Below, piece after piece: positions 38,495-49,358 of a stretch of DNA of 64,000 bases. The notes beneath the pieces are model-generated. The model made no database searches, was not told where the DNA came from, and worked only from the letters and a program-made list of their open reading frames with translations. The stretch comes from Cupriavidus taiwanensis (GTDB taxonomy: Bacteria > Pseudomonadota > Gammaproteobacteria > Burkholderiales > Burkholderiaceae), in NCBI RefSeq assembly GCF_900250075.1, contig NZ_LT977070.1:1495634-1559633 (forward strand), written 5' to 3'. The first letter of the stretch is position 1. Each line of letters begins with the position of its first letter. The position numbers and the translations under genes are program-made.

Positions 38495-39613
38495 TCAGTT
38501 GGCCAGCGCGCGCCCGACGATCAGCGGATCCGGCTGGCCGATGGCGGTGGTGTCGCGGTTGGCATAGGGAAAGCGCGACAGGATGTAGCGCAGCGCATTG
38601 AGCCGCGCGCGCTTCTTGCAATCGGAGCGGATCACCGTCCATGGCGCATCGGCGGTATCGGTATGCGCGAACATGGCTTCCTTGGCACGGGTGTAGTCGT
38701 CCCATTTGTCGAGCGAGGCGACGTCGACCGGGCTGAGCTTCCATTGCTTGAGTGGATGGATCTCGCGCTCGCGGAAGCGCCGGCGCTGCTCCTTCTGGCT
38801 GACCGAGAACCAGAACTTGAACAGGTGGATGCCGCTGCGCACCAGGTGCCGCTCGAAGTCGGGCGCCTGCTGCAGGAAGTCCTGGTATTCGCGGGTCGAG
38901 CAGAAGCCCATCACGTGTTCGACGCCGGCGCGGTTGTACCAGGAACGGTCGAACAGCACGATCTCGCCAGCGGACGGCAGGTGCTGCACGTAGCGCTGGA
39001 AATACCATTGCCCGCGCTCGGCCTCGGTGGGCTTTTCCAGGGCCACCACACGGGCGCCGCGCGGGTTCATGTGTTCCATGAAGCGTTTGATGGTGCCGCC
39101 CTTGCCGGCGGCGTCGCGGCCTTCGAACAGGATCACCACGCGCTGGCCGGTCTCGCGCACCCAGGCCTGGAACTTGAGCAGTTCGACCTGCAGGCGGTAC
39201 TTCTGCTTCTCGTAATTGCGCCGCGACATCAGGTTCTGGTACGGGTACGCGCCTTCGCGCCAGCCGGCGGACAGCTCATCGTCCGGGTGGCGCTGGCGGC
39301 CGGCCTGCCAGGCGGCGGGGTCGCCCTCGAGAATCAGGCTGCGCAGTTGCGCGGCCTCGTCCGGCGCCAGGCCGTCGAGCAGGGTGCGGACGGCGCCCAG
39401 CATGCCGGCGCCATCGCCGGCCTGGCAGGCGAGGATGTCCTGCATGCCGCTTGCCGCGAGTTGCACCGCGGCTTCGACGGCGCTGTCGACTTCATTGCGC
39501 TGCGCCGACAGCGCCGAACGGGTGGGCAGCACATCGCCCCTGGCGGTGGCGCGCGGCCGTGTGGTGGTGGTACGGGTGGGGATGCGGGTGGGGAGGGTGT
39601 CGCGATCGGTCAT
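38495..39613 (-). CDS. ppk2: Polyphosphate kinase 2
   Basis: PPK2 transfers phosphate between inorganic polyphosphate and nucleotides. The catalytic domain (~120-355) has Walker A LFEGRDAAGKGGTIKRF, the lid-like ALEKPTEAERGQWYFQRY, Walker B IVLFDRSWYNRAGVE and a C-terminal YVLSRF-like segment. The ~110 N-terminal residues are variable, the first 25 dominated by Thr and Arg. One-domain PPK2 of this length are usually class I (nucleoside diphosphate to triphosphate), but the class cannot be proved from sequence reading alone. Confidence 0.93.
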   Translation of the reverse strand: MTDRDTLPTRIPTRTTTTRPRATARGDVLPTRSALSAQRNEVDSAVEAAVQLAASGMQDILACQAGDGAGMLGAVRTLLDGLAPDEAAQLRSLILEGDPAAWQAGRQRHPDDELSAGWREGAYPYQNLMSRRNYEKQKYRLQVELLKFQAWVRETGQRVVILFEGRDAAGKGGTIKRFMEHMNPRGARVVALEKPTEAERGQWYFQRYVQHLPSAGEIVLFDRSWYNRAGVEHVMGFCSTREYQDFLQQAPDFERHLVRSGIHLFKFWFSVSQKEQRRRFREREIHPLKQWKLSPVDVASLDKWDDYTRAKEAMFAHTDTADAPWTVIRSDCKKRARLNALRYILSRFPYANRDTTAIGQPDPLIVGRALAN

Positions 39614-39627
39614 CTGCGCGCCTCCGG

Positions 39628-39843
39628 TCAGGCGGTGGCGCGGCGCAGGATCTGGTAGAGCTGGTCCTTGAGCAGCAGCTTCTCCTTTTTCAGCCGCTCG
39701 ATCTCGAAGGTGGACGCCGGCACCAGGCCCGCCTCCATGTTATGGATTTCCTGGTCGAGCGTATTGTGGCGGTGGAACAGCCGCGCAAAGCGGGCGTCCT
39801 GCGTTTTGAGGGCGGTGATCTGTTCGCGGTACTCGGGAAACAT
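39628..39843 (-). CDS. YdcH family protein (DUF465)
   Basis: A 71-residue protein of the YdcH/DUF465 family. It is a helical hairpin: FPEYREQITALKTQDARF then FARLFHRHNTLDQEIHNME and FEIERLKKEKLLLKDQLYQIL. The start at 39843 follows a GGAG site; the longer in-frame start at 39897 adds Cys/Arg/Ser residues outside the family. It lies just upstream of ppk2 (14 bp), so they may be co-transcribed. The function of the family is unknown. Confidence 0.88.
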   Translation of the reverse strand: MFPEYREQITALKTQDARFARLFHRHNTLDQEIHNMEAGLVPASTFEIERLKKEKLLLKDQLYQILRRATA

Positions 39844-39993
39844 GCTGGCTCTCCTGTGGCTGGATCCGCGCGCACATGGCGTGGCGCATGGATTCATTCT
39901 GGTGAGCGCAGGGCGGCGCGGCCTTGACCAGGATCATGGCTCGCCGGGGTATGAGACGAAGCCGCACGCGGGGCGCACCGGCGTGCGGCCGGG

Positions 39994-40026
39994 AAAAAAC
40001 AAACGCCCGCCGGGGTGCGGCGGGCG
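39994..40026 (-). terminator. Rho-independent terminator of suhB
   Basis: On the minus strand a perfect 9-bp stem (CGCCCGCCG / CGGCGGGCG, loop of 5) is followed by TTTGTTTTTT. It separates suhB from the ydcH-like gene. Confidence 0.9.
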
Positions 40027-40059
40027 TGCTTGCATGGCCGCTCAGGCCATCTGCCGGGG

Positions 40060-40881
40060 TCAGGCGGCGGTGGGCTTGGCGTTGTCCAGCGAGTACGGCG
40101 ACAGCAGGCGCACCATCTGGGCAAAGGCCTTGGGGTTGCCCGCCAGCACTTCGCCTTGTTCCAGCTGGCGCGGCTCGCCGGCGTAGTTGCCAACCAGGCC
40201 GCCCGACTCGGTGATCAGCAGCATGCCGGCGGCCATGTCCCACGGCTGCAGGCCGCGCTCGAAGAAGCCGTCGAGGCGGCCGCAGGCGACGTAGGCCAGG
40301 TCCAGTGCGGCGGCGCCCGGGCGGCGCAGGCCGGCGCAGCTGCGCGTCATCAGCGCGAAGATCTCGAGGTATTCCTCCACGCCCTCCAGGTCGCGGAAGG
40401 GGAAGCCGGTGCCGATCAGGCAGTCGGCCAGCTTGTCGCGGCGGGTGACGCGGATGCGGCGGTTGTTGAGGAAGGCGCCGGCACCCTTGGAAGCGGTGAA
40501 CAGCTCGTCGCGGGTCGGGTCGTAGACCACCGCCTGCACCGGCGTGCCGCGGTGCAGCTGGGCGATCGAGACCGCGTATTGCGGGAAGCCGTGGATGAAG
40601 TTGGTGGTGCCGTCGAGCGGGTCGATGACCCAGGTGTACTCATGGGTGGCTTCTTCCTCGGTCCAGGACTGGCCGGATTCTTCCGCTAGAATGCCGTGTT
40701 CCGGGTAGGCCGTGCGCAGGACCTCGATGATCGCGGCTTCGGCGGCGCGGTCGACCTCGGTAACGAAATCGTTGTGTTGCTTGCGCGAGACGCGCACCAG
40801 ATCGACGTCGAGCGACGCGCGGTTGATGATGGATCCCGCCTTGCGGGCCGCCTTGATGGCGATATTGAGCATCGGATGCAT
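40060..40881 (-). CDS. suhB: Inositol-1-monophosphatase family protein SuhB
   Basis: A 273-residue member of the inositol monophosphatase family; SuhB in E. coli also serves in rRNA antitermination. Metal-site motifs are present: EESGQ (~70), [22 protein letters not shown] (~85-105) and [16 protein letters not shown] (~217). ATG at 40881 is backed by GGAGAG. It is divergent from trmJ over about 200 bp, a conserved arrangement in betaproteobacteria. Confidence 0.93.
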   Translation of the reverse strand: MHPMLNIAIKAARKAGSIINRASLDVDLVRVSRKQHNDFVTEVDRAAEAAIIEVLRTAYPEHGILAEESGQSWTEEEATHEYTWVIDPLDGTTNFIHGFPQYAVSIAQLHRGTPVQAVVYDPTRDELFTASKGAGAFLNNRRIRVTRRDKLADCLIGTGFPFRDLEGVEEYLEIFALMTRSCAGLRRPGAAALDLAYVACGRLDGFFERGLQPWDMAAGMLLITESGGLVGNYAGEPRQLEQGEVLAGNPKAFAQMVRLLSPYSLDNAKPTAA

Positions 40882-41084
40882 GAATCTCTCCAGGCCGGCC
40901 ACGACCGCGCGGCGGGGCGCCAAAGCGCCGCTCGCCCGCTCATGGGCAGCTGACAACACAACGGATTGTAGAAGAACGTGAGGCGTCGCCGGCCTTGCTG
41001 CAGGACCCTTCGCAAATGTGTCGCGAACGTCTCGCGCGCATGCATAAACCTGGCGCCGCGCCAAAGAAGAACCCCGAATTGTAT

Positions 41085-41903
41085 ATGAACCCGGCAATTG
41101 ATACGAGCCAGCCCGCCACCCCCACGTCAGGCGGGGATGCCTTCGGCCGCGTGCGCTTCGTGCTGGTCGAAACCAGCCATCCCGGCAACGTCGGCTCGGT
41201 GGCGCGGGCGATCAAGACCATGGGCTTCGGCAGCCTGGTGCTGGTCTCGCCGCGCGAGCCCGAGGTGCTGCGGCATCCCGATGCCGTGGCCATGGCCAGT
41301 GGCGCCGACGACGTGCTGGCCGCCGCCGTGATCGTCGACCACGTCGATGCGGCCCTGGCCGGGGCCGCGTTGACCGTCGCCATGACCGCGCGCCAACGCG
41401 AGTTCGGACCGCCGCGGCAGCTGCCGCGCGCCGCCGCCGCGCGTGCGCGCCAGACCCTGTCCGGCAGCGGCGACGTGGCGTTCGTGTTCGGCAACGAGCG
41501 CTATGGCCTGCCCAACGCGGTGGTGGAGCGCTGCAACGCCGTGACCCATATCCCCGCCAATCCCGCCTATGCCTCGCTGAACCTGGCGCAGGCGGTGCAG
41601 CTGGTCGCCTACGAGATGCGGCTGACGCTGCTGGAGGCGGCCCCGGACGCGGGCGCCAATATCGGCTATGCTGGCGAGCCGGCCACGGCGGAGCAGGTCG
41701 AGGCCATGTTCGGCCACCTGCAGACCGGGCTGGAGGCGATCGGATTTCTCGATCCGTCCAACCCGCGCAAGCTGATGACCCGGCTGCGCCGCCTGCTGGC
41801 GCGCAGCGGCCTCGAGCGCGAGGAAGTGAACATCCTGCGCGGCATCGCCAAGCACATGCTGATTGCCGCGCAGAACCAGTCCGGCCCGCAGGCCGACCGG
41901 TGA
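41085..41903 (+). CDS. trmJ: tRNA (cytidine/uridine-2'-O-)-methyltransferase TrmJ
   Basis: TrmJ 2'-O-methylates position 32 of tRNAs. The ~272-residue protein has a SPOUT/SpoU domain ([76 protein letters not shown]) with the trefoil-knot motifs in order, and a C-terminal helical extension (~190-270: [26 protein letters not shown]) that is typical of TrmJ rather than plain SpoU. ATG at 41085 fits family length; in-frame ATGs exist upstream at 40995 and 41040. The start signal is weak. Confidence 0.9.
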   Translation: MNPAIDTSQPATPTSGGDAFGRVRFVLVETSHPGNVGSVARAIKTMGFGSLVLVSPREPEVLRHPDAVAMASGADDVLAAAVIVDHVDAALAGAALTVAMTARQREFGPPRQLPRAAAARARQTLSGSGDVAFVFGNERYGLPNAVVERCNAVTHIPANPAYASLNLAQAVQLVAYEMRLTLLEAAPDAGANIGYAGEPATAEQVEAMFGHLQTGLEAIGFLDPSNPRKLMTRLRRLLARSGLEREEVNILRGIAKHMLIAAQNQSGPQADR

Positions 41904-42101
41904 CAGGAGCAAAGGACTGTGGCAGCAACCCGTAGCGATGTGATGTGGGACCAGGCCGGTGCATGCCGAGGCGGCGTGGCCGGGCGTCCTGCCGCCGCGG
42001 GTGGGCGCAGGCCCGGTCGATGTTGATCGCAGCATCGCAGCAATGTCCCTGGCGGATCAGGGGCCAAACGCCGGCGCCGCAAGGCGGGCCGGCAAATCCC
42101 T

Positions 42102-42107
42102 TACACT
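42102..42107 (+). promoter_or_regulatory. Weak -10-like element upstream of cysE
   Basis: The 303-bp gap between trmJ and cysE holds TACACT at 42102-42107 and, further on, the long hairpin at 42167-42200. No good -35 is seen; cysE could instead be read from trmJ. I see nothing else in this gap. Confidence 0.3.
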
Positions 42108-42166
42108 CCTGATCCTCTTCACCGGCCCCCGACCGCGCCGGCGACCCCGCCCCGGGCCCTGGCCCG

Positions 42167-42200
42167 CGTGTCGTGGCGCACGGCGCGGCACCACGACACG
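42167..42200 (+). promoter_or_regulatory. Strong hairpin just before the cysE start codon
   Basis: CGTGTCGTGG (42167-42176) and CCACGACACG (42191-42200) form a perfect 10-bp stem with a 14-nt loop, ending 6 bp before the cysE ATG. There is no T-run, so it is not a terminator. It covers the place where a ribosome-binding site should be and could limit or regulate translation. Confidence 0.6.
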
Positions 42201-42206
42201 ACCAAG

Positions 42207-42950
42207 ATGTTCTCTCGCCTGAAGGAAGATATCGACACCATCATGCTGCGCGATCCCGCCGCGCGCAGCCGCCTGGAAGTCCTGACCTGCTATCCGGGCC
42301 TGCACGCGGTGCTGCTGCACCGGCTGGCGCATGCGTGCTGGCGCGCGGGCTGGCACTGGCTGGGCCGCTGGATTTCGCACTGGTCGCGCTTTTTCACCGG
42401 CATCGAGATCCATCCGGCGGCGACGCTGGGCCGGCGCGTGTTCATCGACCACGGCATGGGCGTGGTCATCGGCGAGACCGCGCAGATCGGCGACGACTGC
42501 ACCATCTACCAGGGCGTGACGCTGGGCGGCACGTCGCTGTACAAGGGCCAGAAGCGGCATCCGACCCTCGGTGTCGGCGTGGTGGTCAGCGCGGGCGCCA
42601 AGGTGCTGGGCGGATTCGTGGTCGGCGACGGCGCGCGCGTGGGCTCCAATGCGGTGGTGCTCAAGCCGGTGCCGCCAGGGGCGACCGCGGTGGGCATTCC
42701 GGCCCGCATCATCCTGCCGGATGCGCCGTCGGTGCAGCAGGGCGCGAGGCAGGAGTTTTCGGCCTACGGCATCACGCCCAACGCGGACGACCCGGTGTCG
42801 CTGGCGCTCAAGAGCCTGATCGACAATGCCGCGCTCCAGCATGACCGCATCGAGGCCGTGCTGGCCGCGCTCGACCGGCTTGGCGAACACCTGGAGAACA
42901 CCCCGAACGACCCGTTCGATGCCAGCGAACTGCGCAAGCTGATGAAGTAA
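42207..42950 (+). CDS. cysE: Serine O-acetyltransferase
   Basis: CysE acetylates serine, the first step of cysteine synthesis. The 247-residue protein has the short N-terminal helical domain ([40 protein letters not shown]) and the left-handed beta-helix core with [36 protein letters not shown] and [21 protein letters not shown]-terminal extension of ~70 residues follows. It is of the betaproteobacterial SAT type, usually feedback-inhibited by cysteine. No ribosome-binding site is visible; a strong hairpin stands 6 bp before the ATG. The usual family N-terminus supports this start. Confidence 0.95.
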   Translation: MFSRLKEDIDTIMLRDPAARSRLEVLTCYPGLHAVLLHRLAHACWRAGWHWLGRWISHWSRFFTGIEIHPAATLGRRVFIDHGMGVVIGETAQIGDDCTIYQGVTLGGTSLYKGQKRHPTLGVGVVVSAGAKVLGGFVVGDGARVGSNAVVLKPVPPGATAVGIPARIILPDAPSVQQGARQEFSAYGITPNADDPVSLALKSLIDNAALQHDRIEAVLAALDRLGEHLENTPNDPFDASELRKLMK

Positions 42951-42992
42951 CGGCGTGCAGGCATGGGCGGCGCTGTTCGCCCGCGGCGCCGC

Positions 42993-43790
42993 TCAGTCGG
43001 TCTGCGGCAGCAGCCGGAAACCGTCACGGTCCAGCTGCAGCACCGCCGCGCGCGGATGCGCGCCATCCAGGTCCCAGTCGGTCAGCACCCAGCGCACGCC
43101 TGCGCCGTCTTCATGGCGTGCCGGGCGATGGGTGTGGCCATGGACCAGCAGCGACGCGCCGGCGGCGCCGAGCAACTGGGCCGCCGCCGCGGGGGCCACA
43201 TCGCCATAGACCACCGGCACCGCCGCGCCGGCGCTGCGCTGCCTGGCGCGGTTGCCTTCGCTGTCCGCGCGCAGCTTGCGGGCCACCGCCAGGCGCGCGC
43301 GCAGCGGCAGCGCCAGGAACACGCGCTGCACCCAGCGCTTGCGGGTCCAGCGGCGAAAGCGGTTGTAGCGTTCGTCGTCGATGCACAGCATGTCGCCGTG
43401 GCTCAGCACGACGCGCTGGCCGGCGCAATCGATCATGGTGGGGTCGGGCAGCAGCGTGGCGCCAGCGGCGCCGGCGAAGCGCCGGCCCAGCAGGAAGTCG
43501 CGGTTGCCGTGCATCAGGTACACCGCGACGCCGCGCGCGGCCAGCGCGCGCAGCGCCAGCGCCACGCGTTGCGCGAACGGCGCCTCGGTTTCTTCGTCGC
43601 CGACCCAGAATTCAAAGAAGTCGCCCAGGATGAACAGCGCGCGCGCCTGCGCGGCGGCGCGCTCGAGCGTGCGCTCGAAGGCTGCCAGCGTGCGGGGCAT
43701 GCCGGGCGTCAGATGCAGGTCTGAAATGAACCACGCCGGCGCCTGTACCTCGAGGGGACCGGCCACCGGCGTGTTGGAGATTGCGGTCAT
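42993..43790 (-). CDS. lpxH: UDP-2,3-diacylglucosamine diphosphatase
   Basis: LpxH cleaves UDP-2,3-diacylglucosamine to lipid X in lipid A synthesis, at the inner face of the cytoplasmic membrane. The 265-residue calcineurin-like enzyme has all metal motifs: FISDLHLTPG, LFILGDFFEFWVGDE, LMHGNRDFLLG, VLSHGDMLCIDD and LVHGHTHRPARH. It is convergent with cysE (42 bp apart) and lies downstream of ppiB on the same strand, but a terminator-like hairpin stands between ppiB and lpxH. Confidence 0.95.
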   Translation of the reverse strand: MTAISNTPVAGPLEVQAPAWFISDLHLTPGMPRTLAAFERTLERAAAQARALFILGDFFEFWVGDEETEAPFAQRVALALRALAARGVAVYLMHGNRDFLLGRRFAGAAGATLLPDPTMIDCAGQRVVLSHGDMLCIDDERYNRFRRWTRKRWVQRVFLALPLRARLAVARKLRADSEGNRARQRSAGAAVPVVYGDVAPAAAAQLLGAAGASLLVHGHTHRPARHEDGAGVRWVLTDWDLDGAHPRAAVLQLDRDGFRLLPQTD

Positions 43791-43804
43791 GCGTGGTGTC
43801 GGGA

Positions 43805-43829
43805 GAAAAAGGCCGGCACGCAGGCCGGC
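43805..43829 (-). terminator. Candidate terminator after ppiB
   Basis: On the minus strand two GCCGGC copies separated by six bases form a hairpin followed by CTTTTTC. The plus strand reads as a direct duplication of a 12-bp unit (43810-43833) because GCCGGC is itself palindromic. Confidence 0.65.
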
Positions 43830-43868
43830 ACGCGCGCGCGCACGGTACCGCAATCGGCAGGCATCGGC

Positions 43869-44369
43869 TTACTCGACGACGACGGCCTTCTCGATCACGA
43901 CGTCTTCCAGCGGCACGTCCTGGTGGAAGCCCGAGCTGCCGGTGCGCACGCCCTTGATCTGCTCGACCACGTCGGTGCCGTCGACGACCTTGCCGAACAC
44001 GGCATAGCCGAAGCCCTGCGGGGTGGGCGACGAGAAGTTGAGGAAGTCGTTGTCGACCACGTTGATGAAGAACTGCGCGGTGGCCGAGTGCGGCGCATTG
44101 GTGCGCGCCATGGCCACGGTGTAGCGGTCGTTCTTCAGGCCGTTGCCGGCTTCATTCTCGATCGGGGCGTCGGTGTCCTTCTGCTTCATGCCGGGCTCGA
44201 AGCCGCCGCCCTGGATCATGAAGTTCTTGATCACGCGGTGGAAGATGGTGTTGTCGTAGTGGCCCTTGCGGACATACGACAGGAAGTTCTCAACCGTTTT
44301 CGGGGCCTTTTCGGCGTCGAGTTCCAGGGTGATCACACCCTTGTTGGTCTGCAGCTGTACCTTGGACAT
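43869..44369 (-). CDS. ppiB: Cytoplasmic cyclophilin-type peptidyl-prolyl isomerase
   Basis: A 166-residue cyclophilin with [20 protein letters not shown] at the N-terminus, the active-site segment [41 protein letters not shown] and [13 protein letters not shown]. No signal peptide, so it acts in the cytoplasm. It lies 22 bp after the periplasmic paralogue ppiA; the two form an operon with the upstream TPR gene. Confidence 0.95.
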   Translation of the reverse strand: MSKVQLQTNKGVITLELDAEKAPKTVENFLSYVRKGHYDNTIFHRVIKNFMIQGGGFEPGMKQKDTDAPIENEAGNGLKNDRYTVAMARTNAPHSATAQFFINVVDNDFLNFSSPTPQGFGYAVFGKVVDGTDVVEQIKGVRTGSSGFHQDVPLEDVVIEKAVVVE

Positions 44370-44391
44370 GGCGGTTTCCTCTGTTCGGTAA

Positions 44392-44976
44392 TTATTTGAC
44401 GACGGTGGCCGACTCGATCACGATCGGCGCGGCCGGCACATTGCGCATCGGGCCGTAGGCCGTGGTCGGCACGGCCTTGATCTTGTCGATCGTGTCCATG
44501 CCTTCCACCACCTTGCCGAAGACGGCATAGCCATTGCCGTCCGGCTGCGGGTAGTCGAGATTCGGATTATCCACCACATTGACGAAGAACTGCGCGGTGG
44601 CCGAATCCGGGTTGCTGGTGCGCGCCATGGCAACCGTGCCGGCCTTGTTCTTCAGGCCGCTGCGGGCTTCCAGCGGGATCGGCGCACGCGTGGGCTTTTC
44701 CTTCATGTCGCGGTCGAAGCCGCCGCCCTGCACCATGAAGCCGTTGATCACGCGGTGGAAGATGGTGCCACTGTAGAAGCCGCTCTTCACATATTCCAGG
44801 AAGTTCGCGACGGTCTTGGGCGCGGCCTCGGGATAGAGCTCGACCGTGAACTTGCCGGCACTGGTGACGAACTGGACGCGCTCGGCGGCCTTCTGCTGGG
44901 CCAGCGCGCTGAACGAAGACAGCGCGAGGGCGCCTGCGGCCAGGCCGGCAATGACGATGCGACGGGAACGGATCAT
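44392..44976 (-). CDS. ppiA: Periplasmic cyclophilin-type peptidyl-prolyl isomerase
   Basis: A 194-residue cyclophilin with a signal peptide ([20 protein letters not shown], cleavage near ALAQ, ~25), so it works in the periplasm. Motifs parallel Ppi[42 protein letters not shown] and [22 protein letters not shown] lies before the ATG at 44976. It stands between the TPR gene (70 bp upstream) and ppiB (22 bp downstream). Confidence 0.95.
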   Translation of the reverse strand: MIRSRRIVIAGLAAGALALSSFSALAQQKAAERVQFVTSAGKFTVELYPEAAPKTVANFLEYVKSGFYSGTIFHRVINGFMVQGGGFDRDMKEKPTRAPIPLEARSGLKNKAGTVAMARTSNPDSATAQFFVNVVDNPNLDYPQPDGNGYAVFGKVVEGMDTIDKIKAVPTTAYGPMRNVPAAPIVIESATVVK

Positions 44977-45046
44977 GAAGGGAACTCCGGTAAGTCGGGA
45001 TGGACACGGCCCGGGCATGCCGCGCCGGGCCTGCGGATGAATGCTG

Positions 45047-45772
45047 TCAGTTGGCCACGGGGGCGCTGGCCGGCGACTGGCGCCCTCCCGGCGCCGCCTT
45101 GCGGCCGGTGGCCGCGGGTGCGGCCGGCTTCGGTGGCGCTGCCACGGCGGAAGCCGGCGCCAGCTGGCGCAGGCCTGCACTGGCGCGGGCATCGCCGGGA
45201 TTGCGGCGCAGCGCTTCGGTGTAGGCCTGCTCGGCCAGGCGGCGGTAGACGTCGCCCAGGTTGGTGTAGCCGACCGCGAAGGCGGGCTTGACCTCGGTGG
45301 CCAGCAGCAATTCGGCTTCGGCGCGCTTCAGGTCGCCGCGCTTGGCATAGAGCAGCGCGAGGTTGTTGTGCGGCTCGGGCAGTTCGGGAAAGTCCTGCGC
45401 CATCTCGCTGAAGGCCTGGATCGCCTCGTCTTCGCGGCCCGCCTGGGCCAGCGCCCAGGCGCGCTGGAAGCGGGCCTGCGCATTGCGCGGGTTGGTGGCC
45501 AGCACGCGGTCGAAGCCTTTGATGGCGTCCTCGTAGCGGCGCGCGTTGGCGGCTTGCTGGGCCTCGCCCATGCCAGGGTCGGTCGACTGGATGCCGCCGA
45601 CCGGCGAGGTCGGCACCGCCAGCGACAACGGGCCATTCTGCGCGGACGCGGGGCCTGCCAGCGCCGCGGCCAGGGCCAGCAGCGGCAGGACGGTGCGGGA
45701 TCCGCGCCGGCGCGTGCGCGTAGCGGAGACGGCAGGGGCAGCGGAAAGCGGGGAGGGCAGCGGCAGGCTCAT
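45047..45772 (-). CDS. Exported tetratricopeptide-repeat protein
   Basis: A 241-residue protein with a long, Pro/Ser/Arg-containing N-terminus and a hydrophobic signal segment ([17 protein letters not shown], ~29-45). Three to four TPR units span ~70-195 ([46 protein letters not shown]). The C-terminal ~40 residues are Ala/Pro-rich. It is probably periplasmic and a protein-protein adaptor. It heads the TPR-ppiA-ppiB operon. A minus-strand TATAAC element occurs just upstream of the start. Confidence 0.82.
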   Translation of the reverse strand: MSLPLPSPLSAAPAVSATRTRRRGSRTVLPLLALAAALAGPASAQNGPLSLAVPTSPVGGIQSTDPGMGEAQQAANARRYEDAIKGFDRVLATNPRNAQARFQRAWALAQAGREDEAIQAFSEMAQDFPELPEPHNNLALLYAKRGDLKRAEAELLLATEVKPAFAVGYTNLGDVYRRLAEQAYTEALRRNPGDARASAGLRQLAPASAVAAPPKPAAPAATGRKAAPGGRQSPASAPVAN

Positions 45773-46034
45773 TGAGGACGGGTCCGTTATACTCCGCGGC
45801 ATTCTAGCAAAGCGGCAAGTGCGGCACGAAGGCGATGCCGCGGCGGCCAGCCGTGCGGTGTTCATGCACGACGTGCGTGCGCACGTGCATGCGCGCCGGC
45901 CGGCCGGGCCGCGGGTCCGACTCGCGCACCGCCTTCCGGTAAGATATGGGGCGCGACGGCATTGCGCCAGCAGCGGCGTTCGCGCTGCCTGCCGTGTGGA
46001 ACCGGCAGACTCCTCTCACCACTCACTTCGTTTC

Positions 46035-47419
<1,385 letters not shown>

Positions 47420-47423
<4 letters not shown>

Positions 47424-48271
47424 ACGCTGCCGCGCGCAAGCCCGCTACTGCCACGCCGCCCGCCACCGCGGGCCGGGCGAAGCCGGCCGGGCCGCGCCCG
47501 GGCAAGGCCGGCGCCAGGGAGGCGCCGCTGCCGGATGGCAAGGACACCAGCAAGGACGCCACGCGCGCCGCGGCAAAGGCCGCGCGCAGCGCCAAGGCCG
47601 TGCTGCCGGAAGCCCAGGCGGTGCCGCTGCCGGTCGAGACCGTCGACGATGCCGTGCGCCCTGCATACTGGGACGAGGCCTGCGCGGACCTGATGAAGCG
47701 CGACCGCATCCTGCGCAAGATGATTCCGACCTACGGCCCGGCGCACCTGGTCTCGCGCGGCGACCCGTTCGTCACGCTGGCGCGCGCGGTGGTGGGCCAG
47801 CAGATCTCGGTGAAGGCGGCGCAGTCGGTGTGGGAACGGCTGCATGCGGTGTGCCCGCGGCTGGCGCCGGCGCAGTTCCTGCGCGCCGGCACCGAGAAGC
47901 TGGCGGGCTGCGGCGTGTCCAAGCGCAAGGCGGAATACCTGATCGACCTGGCCGGGCACTTCAAGGGCGGCACGGTGCATGTCGCGCAGTGGGCGCAGAT
48001 GGACGACGAGGCCGTCATCGCCGAGTTGACTCAGATCCGCGGCATCGGCCGCTGGACCGCCGAGATGTTCCTGATGTTCAACCTGATGCGGCCCAATGTG
48101 CTGCCGCTCGACGACGTCGGCTTGATCAACGCCATCTCCGCCAACTATTTCAGCGGCGAGCCGGTGACCCGCAGCGAGGCGCGCGAGGTGGCGGCCAACT
48201 GGGAACCGTGGCGCACCGTGGCCACATGGTATATGTGGCGCAGCCTCGACCCCTTGCCAGTGACGTATTAG
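47420..48271 (+). CDS. DNA-3-methyladenine glycosylase II (AlkA-like)
   Basis: A helix-hairpin-helix DNA glycosylase that removes alkylated bases. The catalytic domain (~75-280) has [36 protein letters not shown] (hairpin-helix-hairpin) and the catalytic Asp in [12 protein letters not shown]. The first ~75 residues are Ala/Lys/Pro-rich and not conserved. The start is a TTG at 47420 that overlaps the cysS TGA stop; GGAGG at 47410-47414 sits five bases before it, which favours TTG over the in-frame GTG at 47408. Translational coupling to cysS is likely. Confidence 0.88.
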
Positions 48272-48348
48272 GCATTGCCACAATAAAAATTAACTCCAGG
48301 TGCATTGCAGGCTATCCGGCAGGCGCTAAGATAGCGGCCAATTTCCGG

Positions 48349-48354
48349 TAGAAT
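48349..48354 (+). promoter_or_regulatory. -10 element of accA
   Basis: TAGAAT 33 bp before the accA ATG at 48387, giving a leader of about 26 nt. The upstream DNA is more A/T-rich than the surroundings. Confidence 0.5.
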
Positions 48355-48386
48355 GCGCCCCTTCACAGACAGGTACGTGTGATTTT

Positions 48387-49358
48387 ATGAAAACCACCTT
48401 CCTGGATTTTGAGCAGCCCATTGCCGAACTCGAGGCAAAGATCGAAGAACTGCGCTTCGTGCAGGACGATTCGGCTGTCGATATTTCCGAAGAGATTTCG
48501 CGGCTGGCCGGCAAGAGCCAGCAGCTAACCAAGGACATCTATGCCAACCTGACCCCGTGGCAGGTTGCGCAAATCGCCCGCCACCCCCAGCGCCCCTATA
48601 CGCTGGACTACGTGCGCGAGATCTTTACCGATTTCCACGAACTGCACGGCGACCGCACCTTCGCCGACGACCTGTCGATCATCGGCGGCCTGGCGCGCTT
48701 CAATGGCCAGTCGTGCATGGTGATCGGGCACCAGAAGGGCCGCGACACGAAAGAGCGCGCCATGCGCAATTTCGGCATGCCCAAGCCCGAGGGCTACCGC
48801 AAGGCCAAGCGCCTGATGGAGCTGGCCGACAAGTTCGGGCTGCCGATCTTCACCTTCGTCGACACCCCGGGCGCATTCCCCGGCATCGACGCCGAAGAGC
48901 GCGGCCAGTCCGAGGCCATCGGCCATAACCTGTACGTGATGGCAGGCCTGAAGGTGCCGCTGATCGCCACCATCATCGGCGAGGGCGGTTCGGGCGGCGC
49001 GCTGGCGATTGCCGTGGGTGACGTGGTGCAGATGCTGCAGTTCGCCACCTACGCGGTGATCTCGCCGGAAGGCTGCGCCTCGATCCTGTGGAAGACCGCC
49101 GAGAAGGCTCCTGAAGCCGCCGAGGCGCTGGGCCTGACCGCGCACCGCCTGAAGGCGCTGGGCCTGATCGACAAGATCGTGAGCGAGCCGCTGGGCGGCG
49201 CGCACCGCGACTACAAGGGCATGGCGGCGCTGCTCAAGCGCTCGCTGGCGGAGTCGCTGCGCCAGTTCCAGGGCATGAGCGTGAAGGAATTGCAGGCGCG
49301 CCGCTACGAGCGCCTGCTGGCCTATGGCAAGTTCAAGGAAACCGGCGCCCAGGACTGA
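48387..49358 (+). CDS. accA: Acetyl-CoA carboxylase carboxyltransferase subunit alpha
   Basis: AccA and AccD form the carboxyltransferase that makes malonyl-CoA for fatty acid synthesis. The 323-residue protein shows the AccA start ([20 protein letters not shown]), the coiled linker, [64 protein letters not shown] and [20 protein letters not shown]. Its end overlaps the start of tilS by 35 bp. Confidence 0.97.
   Translation: MKTTFLDFEQPIAELEAKIEELRFVQDDSAVDISEEISRLAGKSQQLTKDIYANLTPWQVAQIARHPQRPYTLDYVREIFTDFHELHGDRTFADDLSIIGGLARFNGQSCMVIGHQKGRDTKERAMRNFGMPKPEGYRKAKRLMELADKFGLPIFTFVDTPGAFPGIDAEERGQSEAIGHNLYVMAGLKVPLIATIIGEGGSGGALAIAVGDVVQMLQFATYAVISPEGCASILWKTAEKAPEAAEALGLTAHRLKALGLIDKIVSEPLGGAHRDYKGMAALLKRSLAESLRQFQGMSVKELQARRYERLLAYGKFKETGAQD

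Noticed and set aside
35319..38567. 1,082-codon open frame on the plus strand opposite mutS and the stress protein gene
   Set aside because: It covers mutS, an intergenic region and two other genes in antisense; no recognisable motif.
43810..43833. Direct duplication of a 12-bp unit
   Set aside because: Explained by a terminator hairpin made of two self-palindromic GCCGGC elements followed by a T-run on the minus strand.
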